A stretch of DNA of 64,000 bases from Arthrobacter citreus (lineage in GTDB: Bacteria > Bacillota > Bacilli > Bacillales > Bacillaceae_G): NCBI GenBank assembly GCA_013200995.1, contig CP053688.1, positions 3,720,001 through 3,784,000 on the forward strand, given 5' to 3'. Below the pieces are notes generated by a model, which was given only the letters and a program-made list of their open reading frames with translations, was not told where the DNA came from and did no database searches. A program made the translations under genes and the position numbers. Of this stretch, positions 1 to 8,758 are shown one piece after another (positions within the stretch are counted from its first letter, which is position 1; each line of letters opens with the position of its first letter).

Positions 1-3000
1 TTGAGTTGATAATATTTGAGTAAGCTTAGTAGTAAGGTTCGGATCATCTTTAGAAATAGGAGCACTATAAGGGTAGTAAGTTCCATTAAGTAAAAATGGT
101 GCAAAAACTGTATTTCCTAGTGTTAAAAGATTTGGATTTAAAGTACCAATAAACCCTACATATTTAGTTCCAGTTATATCCATTACGTAAAGTTTAAGGC
201 CAAAAGAAGGGTCAATTGGACTTTTCACTTTTATTTCTCCCCAAGATTGTGGAGTAATAGCAAACGTATTCGGATTAAATTCTTTGTCCCCGTTAAGTGT
301 AAATGCCTTTCTTTGAACTCTGAAATCTACACCTCTACTTTGAATGTTAATAGCAAGAGGTAAACGATAAGTTTCAGAAGGGCTTGCTGAATTTCCAAAG
401 TTAATATACGCCTCATAGTATCCACTTGCTGCTGAAGCAGGGGCTGTGAATTTTACTGTAAGATGAACCGTTCCACCTGCAGGAACAGTGATTGAATTTA
501 TTTCTGTATCAGGTGATGTTGCGTTACTTATGCTTATTTTAGCGCCTTCTTTTGCACCATCTTGTCCTTCATTGACATACGTATCTTTAAAGAAAGCACT
601 AGATGAATTAAAAGTCTTCGCAGCAGAACCATTATTAGTTATATACAAGTCACCTGTTTTCGTAACAGATCCGTCTACTGAACGAGACGTGTAGCCAAAC
701 GAAAATGAACCCGTTGTATTTGAAATACTAACGATATTAGAACTAGATGATGTATCAGTTGATGTACGGGACTGAACATAATCTTTAACTTTGAATTGCA
801 TATCCGTGTGCACAGCTTGATATGGATCTGATTTACCAGAACCGATTTGGAATACACTTTGTTGTGTACTGATAGGATCTGCAGTTGCCATCAGAGCCGT
901 TTTAACATCCTCAGGTTTATAGTTCGGATGAGCTGACAAAATTAATGCAGCCATACCAGCAACGTGAGGAGTTGCCATTGATGTACCTGATAAAGTTTGG
1001 TAATTATTTGTATAATCCTTACTATTTGGTTCCCAAATATCATAAGGAGCTGTTGAGAAAACATCTACGCCAGGCGCAACAATGTCAGGTTTAATCGCTA
1101 CTGAACCTGTTACAGGACCTGTAGAGCTAAAGCCCGCAAGTGTATTACCACCCATTGCGAAGTTTCCAGCGTTTGAAACAGAGATTGTTTTAATCGTACC
1201 GCTCTTAAATGCATTATAGAATTTCGTACCTTCAGTTGAGTTTAATTGTAATGTGTAAACTACACCACCCACAGTACCAAAATAAAATGGATAATAACCT
1301 TGGTCATCGACAAGAAGATCTGGATTATCATTTGGTGTATACACAATCATAGCTTTAACATGCTCTGCAGCTGCATACGACATAAGTTCGTTCATGGCTG
1401 CGCCACCACGTTTAACTAATACAATTTTATCTGCAACACTGATGTTTTTATTTCTTAAATCATTGTACCAAGCAGGAGTACCATACCCAGCATCTACTAG
1501 GTCATATTTCGTTGTACCACTAAGCTTCGTATTCGTTTCCGTGAAATCTCTTCCGATTATACGTGAATTCACTATTGAATATGAATCTTGTCCTGATGCT
1601 CCATAAGAGTGAATGTCAAAGGTAGGAACTTGTTTTGGATAAGTAATTGCTCCTACTGTAATTGCCTTTGCTGAAGCAGCTGGAGTTCCTAGTGTTCCTA
1701 CAGACGGACCACTATTACCAGCAGCAATAACAGCTGTTACACCTAAGTCGGTAACATTGTTTATCGCAACTGCATTTGAAGTCAATGAATCGTTATAATT
1801 TGAACCAAGTGATAAGTTAATTACTTTACACCCATCTTTATACGATTGTTCGATTCCAGCGATAACAGCTTCATCGCTTCCGCCGTGAGGACCTAAAACT
1901 CGGTAAGCATATAATTGTACTTCTGGTGCAACTCCTCTAACTGCGTATGGAGAGCTACTTCTTGATTGACCCGCAATCGTACCCGCAACATGAGTACCGT
2001 GAGAAGTAATATAGCTATGGTAATCTGTTGGAAAGTCTGGGTCTTGTTGATTAGGTGGAAGTGCATCATTTGCTTGCTTCGCTTTTAACCAGTCAGAATA
2101 AACTGTTTCCATTGGGTCATTGTCATTATCTACAAAGTCGTAACCACCTTGATACACGCCAGCAAGATCAGGGTGGTTATAGTCAATACCAGTGTCAATA
2201 ACGCCGACTTTAACGCCTTTACCCGTAATATTTTCATTTTGTAAATCATGAATTTTTAACCAATCAAGAACTGGTGTTTCACCTGATTGTGGGCCCTCTG
2301 GACCTGGAGGTGGAACTGTACCTGATTGTTGTTCAACTGAATTTCCTGATACAGATTTATTTTCAGAAGCAGAATTGCCAGTTGATTTTGCATTTGAACG
2401 ATCTGAACTTATTGATGGTAATAAATTTGAATTTGTTTTTTTATCTAAAGTCTTTCCGTCACCAGTTACACTTGCTGAAGCCTCAACTGGCTCGGAAGCA
2501 GGGATTGGTGCATATTTAATATTTTGATAAACACTCTTTACATATGGGAGTGCCAATAAATCATTAAGTGAGCTTACTGGAATTTTTACGGCTACACCGT
2601 TAAATACTTGTGAAAACTCTTTTCCCAATTTAAAGGTGCTAGTTTCACCAGTAGCTTTTACTTTTTTAGACTCATTGTTTACGAAACTTTTAAAACTACT
2701 ATGAGTCAAGTCAACGGCTACTTGGGCACTTTCTAATGTTACATCTGAGCTTTGTTGATTAATCGATTTACCAGATGACGCACTTTTTTGTTGATTTACC
2801 ATTTGAACTGGAGCTGGATCAACATTAAATTGGACAATCAAATCTAATTGTTTAGATGAAGTTAATAGTTTGGGATCAAACTGAAGTTTTTCTAAATATA
2901 AATTTTGCAGATCTTGACCTTGAGTTAATTCAGCCTTGCTACCCGTTCCTTCTAACGCAGTCTGAATTGTTTTTTCAGCCGATCCACCTGTCATGGCAAA

Positions 3001-3081
3001 CGTCGGTACTGTGTATCCTAGCAACGTAGAAGTTGCAAGAAACGTTGACATGATCATCTTTTTCATTTTACGATGGTTCAT
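1..3081 (-). CDS. Secreted subtilisin-like serine protease (S8 family, Vpr-type), 3' end beyond the window
   Basis: Predicted extracellular serine endopeptidase. I translated 1027 codons on the minus strand with no stop, so the C-terminus lies off the left edge. An Sec signal peptide (residues 1 to about 29, ending TFA) is followed by an inhibitor-I9-like propeptide and a Ser/Asn-rich and then Pro/Gly-rich linker (about 205-275). The catalytic triad is visible as Asp296 (VIDTGID), His361 (SHGTHVAG) and Ser701 (SGTSMATPHVAG). The long insert between His and Ser contains a protease-associated (PA) domain, as in minor protease Vpr. After the catalytic domain comes an Fn3-like region (about 765-880). 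The ATG at 3081 is preceded by AAAGGAA. The family is known; substrate and exact orthology are not settled. Nothing nearby suggests a dedicated partner. Confidence 0.9.
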   Translation of the reverse strand, partial: MNHRKMKKMIMSTFLATSTLLGYTVPTFAMTGGSAEKTIQTALEGTGSKAELTQGQDLQNLYLEKLQFDPKLLTSSKQLDLIVQFNVDPAPVQMVNQQKSASSGKSINQQSSDVTLESAQVAVDLTHSSFKSFVNNESKKVKATGETSTFKLGKEFSQVFNGVAVKIPVSSLNDLLALPYVKSVYQNIKYAPIPASEPVEASASVTGDGKTLDKKTNSNLLPSISSDRSNAKSTGNSASENKSVSGNSVEQQSGTVPPPGPEGPQSGETPVLDWLKIHDLQNENITGKGVKVGVIDTGIDYNHPDLAGVYQGGYDFVDNDNDPMETVYSDWLKAKQANDALPPNQQDPDFPTDYHSYITSHGTHVAGTIAGQSRSSSPYAVRGVAPEVQLYAYRVLGPHGGSDEAVIAGIEQSYKDGCKVINLSLGSNYNDSLTSNAVAINNVTDLGVTAVIAAGNSGPSVGTLGTPAASAKAITVGAITYPKQVPTFDIHSYGASGQDSYSIVNSRIIGRDFTETNTKLSGTTKYDLVDAGYGTPAWYNDLRNKNISVADKIVLVKRGGAAMNELMSYAAAEHVKAMIVYTPNDNPDLLVDDQGYYPFYFGTVGGVVYTLQLNSTEGTKFYNAFKSGTIKTISVSNAGNFAMGGNTLAGFSSTGPVTGSVAIKPDIVAPGVDVFSTAPYDIWEPNSKDYTNNYQTLSGTSMATPHVAGMAALILSAHPNYKPEDVKTALMATADPISTQQSVFQIGSGKSDPYQAVHTDMQFKVKDYVQSRTSTDTSSSSNIVSISNTTGSFSFGYTSRSVDGSVTKTGDLYITNNGSAAKTFNSSSAFFKDTYVNEGQDGAKEGAKISISNATSPDTEINSITVPAGGTVHLTVKFTAPASAASGYYEAYINFGNSASPSETYRLPLAINIQSRGVDFRVQRKAFTLNGDKEFNPNTFAITPQSWGEIKVKSPIDPSFGLKLYVMDITGTKYVGFIGTLNPNLLTLGNTVFAPFLLNGTYYPYSAPISKDDPNLTTKLTQILSTQ

Positions 3082-3478
3082 TTCTTTTTCATTTCCTTTC
3101 TTTTTATAATTTATAGATTTAAACTCTACTCCCCTAACAACTTTTCCCCCTTTTAATAACGGAATCTTAATAGTTTTAAAAATATTGCGACAAATTACCT
3201 GCCATTCTTCATTATAATTGGGTGATTTATAGACAGTAAATTGGGGTAATTGGGTGTAAAACAAATAGAAAAATTTGTAATATTTTGTTAAAAAATTTAA
3301 GTAATAGCCTTGTTTTCATTGTTTTACTTGCGTATATTCATAGAATGGGTTTGGGGGAATTCGTCAGATGTTATTCTACAAATTTTTCAGACTTACATTA
3401 TTTGGATTAAATTAATAATTATTAATCTCCTTTTGCATTTTTCTTCGATTTTCACTTTATGACCTACTCTCAGAACAA
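3082..3478. other. Intergenic region upstream of the protease
   Basis: AT-rich, with no convincing ORF or RNA gene. It must hold the promoter of the minus-strand protease gene. I could not single out a -35/-10 pair with confidence. Confidence 0.5.
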
Positions 3479-3480
3479 GA

Positions 3481-3514
3481 AAAGACCTCTCCATTTTTAT
3501 GAGAGGTCTTTTCG
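3481..3514 (-). terminator. Rho-independent terminator of the Asp-box protein gene
   Basis: An 11-12 bp stem (AAAAGACCTCTC with GAGAGGTCTTTT) around a short A/T-rich loop. The U-rich tract is usable on the minus strand, just after the stop codon at 3547. The stem ends are A/T runs, so it could work in both directions. Confidence 0.8.
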
Positions 3515-3546
3515 CGTGTTTAATCTAACTTTTTATCTACTACAAT

Positions 3547-5010
3547 CTATTTTTTAACTTCTTTCACGAATTTCCATGTTCGCCCTTTATCCTCTGATTG
3601 ATAAAGTTCACTACTATTACCGTTATAATCTCCATCTGCACCTTGACCAACTAACATACTTAAAACTCCATTCGTCTTAAAAGGCATACTTGGCGTATCA
3701 AAAGGTTTTATAGAATGCCCATTATCTAACTTTACTTCTTGAAGTGTATAATTTACTTTTTTGAAAGAAATGCCCCCATCGTCCGTTCGATACAAAGCAC
3801 CTTCATTACCAGAAGGATTAACTGTTCCTAAAAATCCGAGCTTGTCATCAAAAAAAACGATGCCAGAAGCTCCTCCAACTGTTCCACTGTATGGGTCATT
3901 ATTAATAACAGTCCATGTATTTCCGCCATTTGTAGTTTTGCTTAATGAATAAAACGTGCTTCCCAATGCTTTATCTGCAACATTTAATCGGTATCCGATC
4001 TCTTTAGATTTAAAAAATTGTTCATTTGTATTTGTTGTCTCAATTTTCTTCTCATTAGAATGGTCTTGGTTAGGAGTAGTAGATGGCTTACTCCAATTTG
4101 GATTACCGATCAAATTATACCTAGCCGGTGTAATCACTTTTTCACTTCCAGGTACAAATAAGGAAACTGTATAGCCTATTATTTCGGAGCTCGTATTTTC
4201 CAAACTAAATTCTTTTCCATCTTTATCAATATTAATAATTCCACTTGTATTATATCCCCAATTTCTTTTACCATAGTAAACTAACCCGTACTGACTTTCG
4301 TTCCATTTACTAACTGCTTGTTTAATTGGAATCACTTTAACGGTTTCAATTAATGGCTCTAACAGTTTGTCATCATTATAATTAGTACCTGCATACCCGT
4401 TTAAATGTATCGTAATCCTGTCTGATTTGTTTTTGTTATAAGATATTAGGTAGCTTTCTTCCTTTCCGTTATCACTTTTACCATGAACAAATGTATCAAA
4501 GGATGTGATCGTCCCATCTGAATTAAACTTAAGGGAAAAGTTATTTACCATATATAGCTTTTCAGGTAAATTTTGTTTTTTCTTTATGTCCTCAAAAATT
4601 CCTTTTACGCCATATTTATATAAATTGTTTTGATCAAATTTAACTGACCTTTCGTTTTTTAACCGTTCGATATACCATGCTAGTTTACCGTTATAATTTG
4701 TTCCACTTTTATAGATGTTTATTCCATATAACAATGTGATTGAGATAAACAAGATGATAGACAAGTATGTCCATGCCTTTACATTAGTCAGTTTATTAGG
4801 TTTATATTCGCTATTTTTTATCACTTTAATAGTAGTAAATAAAATGGTCGATAGTAAAATGATTATGGCGAGAACGAAAACAGGTAGATTTTTATTGAGA
4901 CCTCCGAACTTGCATATTAAAGCTAGCTTTTTTCCAAACATCCAGTATCCAATTAAGAAAATTGGATTTGTTAGTAATGATCTGAGTATTCTTTTTGCGT
5001 TTCTCCTCAA
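3547..5010 (-). CDS. Membrane-anchored protein with C-terminal Asp-box (BNR/Ycf48-like) repeats
   Basis: 487 residues. The N-terminus holds two clear membrane segments (about 38-60 and 77-97), so most of the chain is predicted to be outside the cell. The C-terminal third has repeated Asp-box-like turns: TTNGGNTW near residue 358, TDDGGISF near 408 and SEDKGRTW near 473. These are typical of sialidase/Ycf48-type beta-propellers, here with only part of a propeller visible. The start is TTG (complement of 5008-5010), preceded by AAAGGGGG at about 9 nt; no ATG fits better. It is a single gene with its own terminator. I cannot assign a function; a binding or sensing role outside the membrane is inference only. 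The downstream neighbour is the secreted protease. Confidence 0.7.
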   Translation of the reverse strand: MRRNAKRILRSLLTNPIFLIGYWMFGKKLALICKFGGLNKNLPVFVLAIIILLSTILFTTIKVIKNSEYKPNKLTNVKAWTYLSIILFISITLLYGINIYKSGTNYNGKLAWYIERLKNERSVKFDQNNLYKYGVKGIFEDIKKKQNLPEKLYMVNNFSLKFNSDGTITSFDTFVHGKSDNGKEESYLISYNKNKSDRITIHLNGYAGTNYNDDKLLEPLIETVKVIPIKQAVSKWNESQYGLVYYGKRNWGYNTSGIINIDKDGKEFSLENTSSEIIGYTVSLFVPGSEKVITPARYNLIGNPNWSKPSTTPNQDHSNEKKIETTNTNEQFFKSKEIGYRLNVADKALGSTFYSLSKTTNGGNTWTVINNDPYSGTVGGASGIVFFDDKLGFLGTVNPSGNEGALYRTDDGGISFKKVNYTLQEVKLDNGHSIKPFDTPSMPFKTNGVLSMLVGQGADGDYNGNSSELYQSEDKGRTWKFVKEVKK

Positions 5011-5131
5011 TATGTACTTCCCCCTTTACCTGAATTTAGTCATTCAATTCGTCCATTTTAAGTATACTTTGTTTTCTGAGTTGATTGCATGATTCGCGAT
5101 TATTGTGTTGTCACATTGAATAACAAAAATA

Positions 5132-5155
5132 CACTCCATATTGACATATGGAGTG
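5132..5155 (-). terminator. Rho-independent terminator after the sensor kinase gene
   Basis: A 9-bp stem (CACTCCATA with TATGGAGTG) with a 6-nt loop, followed on the minus strand by a T-rich run. It lies just downstream of the kinase stop at 5163. Confidence 0.75.
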
Positions 5156-5162
5156 ATAAATC

Positions 5163-7241
5163 TTACATCAAATTATTATGTTTAGGGATTTTAATCATCG
5201 CCTTAAATAAATCGCCGTCAACTTGAATTGAGAACTGTCCTTTTTGAATTTCAATTAAGCTTTTAGCGATTGAAAGTCCTAGTCCACTTCCTTGACTATT
5301 TCTTGATTCATCGCCTCTTTTAAAACGTTCCATTAGTTCATCTGCAGATATGTTTAATTCATATGCCGATATATTTTTGAAGGTAAGTAGAATCTCATTA
5401 CCCATATCTTCAATATCGATATATACTCTTGATCCTCTTAATGCATATTTAAAAATATTGGATAATAAATTTTCTACGGACCTCCATAATAGCTTACCAT
5501 CCGCTGCAGCATATAGCTTATCTTGAGGATGGTTTATTTTAATAGATAAATCTAATGCCTCAACTTTGGCATTAACTTCGCCTAACCCTTGGGTTATAAG
5601 CGATAAGACATCTATACGTTCAAGGTTAACCGGAATTGTACCGCTAGAAGCCTTTGCTGCCTCAAATAAATCATTCGTTAACAACTTCAATCTTTGCGAT
5701 TTTTGATCTAAAACTTCAACATATTCTTCAATTTTTGCCGGTTCCTTTTCCTTTTTCAATAAATCTACATACGTAATAATTGAAGTCAAAGGCGTCCTAA
5801 TATCATGTGAAACATTTGTAATTAGTTCCGTCTTCATCCTCTCACTCTTTAACTCTCGATCAACCGCTGTTTTCAAACCATCTGTAATGCTATTAATATT
5901 ACTAGAAAGATTTGCAAACTCGCCTTTTCCATCTATCTCTATACGATGATGAAAATCCCCTGCCTTTATTTGCTCGACACCTTCTTTAATCGCATTAAAT
6001 TTTTTTATTTTTTTATTTGTAAACCATGCTGCAACTCCTATTGTAATCGGAAACATAAAAAAAGTTACGGCAATTAAAATTGGATAACCAATTACAAGTA
6101 ATACAGTCTTAACACCAGTACTCCCATTGCTATATACATCCCTAAAAAATAGGAAAAGTTTATTTAATAAGTAATAAATTAATGTGTGTTTAATGATTGT
6201 TCTGTTTTTACAATGCTTTATAATCGATAAAATCAAAAGAAGCGCTATGATTGAGAATGGAATCGTTAAATAGAAAACCAATTTATTAATAACCGTTACT
6301 GTTAAAGGCTCTATTAATGCAAACCAAGATATTATTAAGGATGCCAGAAGCACGATATTAATATCATTAAACATTCGATCGATTACATTTAAATGTAACT
6401 CGCGATCTTTAAATGATTTTCTACCAATAATGAGTGCTAAATAAACGAATGATACTAGAAATCCTATAATAGAGCCTATGAAAAAATAAAAGGATTTCTT
6501 CGCAATTGCTTTATTTTCTTTCCACTCTTTTATTTTTTGATCTAGAGCACTCTGTGTGAATCCTATCGATACTACTGTATTTTTGGGATTTAACTGACTG
6601 AAATCCTCGCTGATCCAATTAAAACGTTTATTTTGTTCAATTGTAGTCGGATAAATTTCTCTTTTATAATTCTTGTAAATTATATAGGAAGGACTTGTTT
6701 TAAATTGTCCTTTTAACGTATTATTTGTGAATTCATTAACACCATCACTTCCGTAATATAGTAATTCCTCTTTCTCAGCTAGTGCTTGCAATAAATTATG
6801 ATAATTTTGTAAACCATCTGTTATCATCTGGTTCTTTACTTGATTAATTTCTTTTGCATCGGCTTTTTGAAAATTTTTAAAGTTTTCTTCTTCACTTACA
6901 TTTGGGTTATATAGGTTCGATCGCGCCGTAAAATCCGAATATAAAGATTCTTCGATTGACCTTATATCCTCTGTACTTATTGCTCCACCCTTTAAAATAT
7001 TCTCTTCACTTTTATACTTATTAACTAACTGAGTTAGGCTACTAAAAATTGGCTCAACCTCTTGCATATAAGATTTACTAAGGAAGTAATTTTCTTCAAA
7101 AACGATTCCAAAATCATCATCAGTTAAAGCCGCTACGTTTGCAATAGACTTAAGTATGCTTGAAAAAAATAGAATGACAATTGCAAAAACGATTATTTTT
7201 GTTGTTAGCGAGTGACTATATTTTTTCGACCTTATATCCAA
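5163..7241 (-). CDS. Membrane sensor histidine kinase with large extracellular sensor region
   Basis: 692 residues. A TM segment near residues 15-35 is followed by a predicted extracellular region of about 215 residues. Then come several TM helices (about 248-272, 293-345, 375-405), a HAMP-like segment (about 405-460), HisKA with phospho-acceptor His479 (NVSHDIRTPLTS) and an HATPase_c domain (GSGLGLSIAK G2 box). It autophosphorylates in response to an unknown signal and should phosphorylate the upstream OmpR-type regulator. The start is TTG at 7239-7241, inside the 3' end of the regulator gene (26-nt overlap), which implies translational coupling. The multi-helix membrane region after the sensor is unusual compared with simple two-TM kinases. 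The ligand is unknown; cell-envelope stress is only a guess. Confidence 0.88.
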   Translation of the reverse strand: MDIRSKKYSHSLTTKIIVFAIVILFFSSILKSIANVAALTDDDFGIVFEENYFLSKSYMQEVEPIFSSLTQLVNKYKSEENILKGGAISTEDIRSIEESLYSDFTARSNLYNPNVSEEENFKNFQKADAKEINQVKNQMITDGLQNYHNLLQALAEKEELLYYGSDGVNEFTNNTLKGQFKTSPSYIIYKNYKREIYPTTIEQNKRFNWISEDFSQLNPKNTVVSIGFTQSALDQKIKEWKENKAIAKKSFYFFIGSIIGFLVSFVYLALIIGRKSFKDRELHLNVIDRMFNDINIVLLASLIISWFALIEPLTVTVINKLVFYLTIPFSIIALLLILSIIKHCKNRTIIKHTLIYYLLNKLFLFFRDVYSNGSTGVKTVLLVIGYPILIAVTFFMFPITIGVAAWFTNKKIKKFNAIKEGVEQIKAGDFHHRIEIDGKGEFANLSSNINSITDGLKTAVDRELKSERMKTELITNVSHDIRTPLTSIITYVDLLKKEKEPAKIEEYVEVLDQKSQRLKLLTNDLFEAAKASSGTIPVNLERIDVLSLITQGLGEVNAKVEALDLSIKINHPQDKLYAAADGKLLWRSVENLLSNIFKYALRGSRVYIDIEDMGNEILLTFKNISAYELNISADELMERFKRGDESRNSQGSGLGLSIAKSLIEIQKGQFSIQVDGDLFKAMIKIPKHNNLM

Positions 7242-7902
7242 CTCCCCACACCACCTTTAAATATTTTGGTTCTTTAGGATTTATTTCAATCTTTTCTCTA
7301 ATTTTTCGAATATGGACCGATACTGTATTTTCTGGATTAAAGGCTGTTTCGTTCCATACTCGCTCATATATTTCTTCAATAGAAAATACTCTACCAGCAT
7401 TTTTAGTCAGGAGTTTAACAATCTTATATTGAACTGGAGTAAGATGGACAATCTCACCATCAACTGTAATGATTTTACTTTCATCATCAATTACAAGACC
7501 ACCGCTTTGATGAATATTAATTTTTGCCTCAAAACTTCCTAGGCTCGTGTATCTTCGTAGTTGCGATTTAACCCTTGCAATTAGCTCTAAAGGATTGAAC
7601 GGTTTTGTTATATAATCATCCGCACCTAAATTTAAGCCTAAAATTTTATCCGAATCCTCAGATTTTGCCGAGAGCATAATGACAGGTACTTTAAAATTCT
7701 CCCTAATCTTCATCGTTGCTCTAATTCCATCAAGCTTAGGCATCATAATATCCATTATAATCAGATGAATTTCTTGGTTTTCGATAACTTCTAGCGCCTC
7801 TTCTCCGTTATAAGCCTTGAACATTCGATAACCTTCGTTTTCTAAATAAATGCAAATAGCTTCTACAATTGACTGATCATCGTCACAAACTAATATGTTC
7901 AT
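7216..7902 (-). CDS. OmpR/PhoB-family response regulator
   Basis: 228 residues. The receiver domain (about 1-115) has the acidic pocket Asp7-Asp8-Asp9, phospho-acceptor Asp51 (IIMDIMMPK) and a switch Lys in ITKPF. A winged-helix DNA-binding domain (about 130-226) ends VVWGVGYKVEKI. It is the DNA-binding partner of the overlapping kinase gene. The start ATG is at 7900-7902 with a GGAGAG-type ribosome site. Target genes are unknown; autoregulation and control of the neighbouring secreted or membrane proteins is plausible but not shown. Confidence 0.9.
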   Translation of the reverse strand: MNILVCDDDQSIVEAICIYLENEGYRMFKAYNGEEALEVIENQEIHLIIMDIMMPKLDGIRATMKIRENFKVPVIMLSAKSEDSDKILGLNLGADDYITKPFNPLELIARVKSQLRRYTSLGSFEAKINIHQSGGLVIDDESKIITVDGEIVHLTPVQYKIVKLLTKNAGRVFSIEEIYERVWNETAFNPENTVSVHIRKIREKIEINPKEPKYLKVVWGVGYKVEKI

Positions 7903-8758
7903 ATAAGTTCTCTCCTATCTATTTTTAAAAATTTGTATCACCTCTTTATTTTAGATGTTAAGAAGATGATATCAGTTAAATCTTAATAACTTCTCGATGC
8001 AAATCTTAAGATTTTCTTATGATTATTAAAACAAATAGATTTATCCATTAAAAAACCTCTTTAGATTTCTAAGAGGTTCCACACACTACTGATTGTTGCC
8101 ATACTCCCCTACTTTGCTCATAGCCTACTAGGTTAAAATCATTGCTTTATTGCGATCAAATTAAAGAAGTTGTTACTTCTTCTTGATGAATCTCGTTCTA
8201 TTTTTTGCCGTAAAAATAGTCCATGTCCACATTAATTTACTTAATAAAAGAAGTGCAAAAGTTTACTTAAAATTAAAACTTTTCAAAAAAATATTATGAT
8301 ATTGTGTAAATAGGCAAAGTAAATCTATGGAACAAGTAGAAGTGAGTATGTTGTGTGAACATGAAAGGGATGCATACTTTTAGTTGGGGTTTTTTCTAAG
8401 GCTCACTAAAAGAAATGATGGATTTGAGCTATATTTTGAGGAGGTGCTAAAGAAGTTTTAGATTCCTTCATGTAGATCAATCTTACTTTACATTAGTAAT
8501 GATTTTTTTTTGCCTTATTTAAGTAAATATCCTACTACCCATAAATTGTACAATTAATTATTTAATCTCTCTACAATCAGTGACCATGTAACTACAAGAT
8601 TCCTCAACTAGATTTTATCTTGAGACCTCCAGACTAACATATTTTTCACATAATCTTTAGCCATACACAATCACGTTTAAACGCCTTATTTTTGTCTATA
8701 TTAAATTATTTTTCGCTCGATTTCATAATATAAAAATTAAGTAGGAGGATGTTGTTAA
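7903..8758. other. 856-bp intergenic region, no convincing gene
   Basis: No ORF with credible coding character. It contains a minus-strand terminator at 8054-8078 with no gene upstream of it on that strand. It also contains a strong ribosome-site-like GAGGAGGTG near 8440 that leads only into a short frame ending at TAG. These look like remnants of degraded genes, or an unrecognised short RNA. The last 100 bp must carry the nuclease promoter. Confidence 0.5.
8054..8078 (-). terminator. Orphan rho-independent terminator
   Basis: An 8-bp stem (AACCTCTT with AAGAGGTT) around a 9-nt loop, followed on the minus strand by six T. No annotated gene ends here; the transcript it serves is unknown. Confidence 0.7.
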
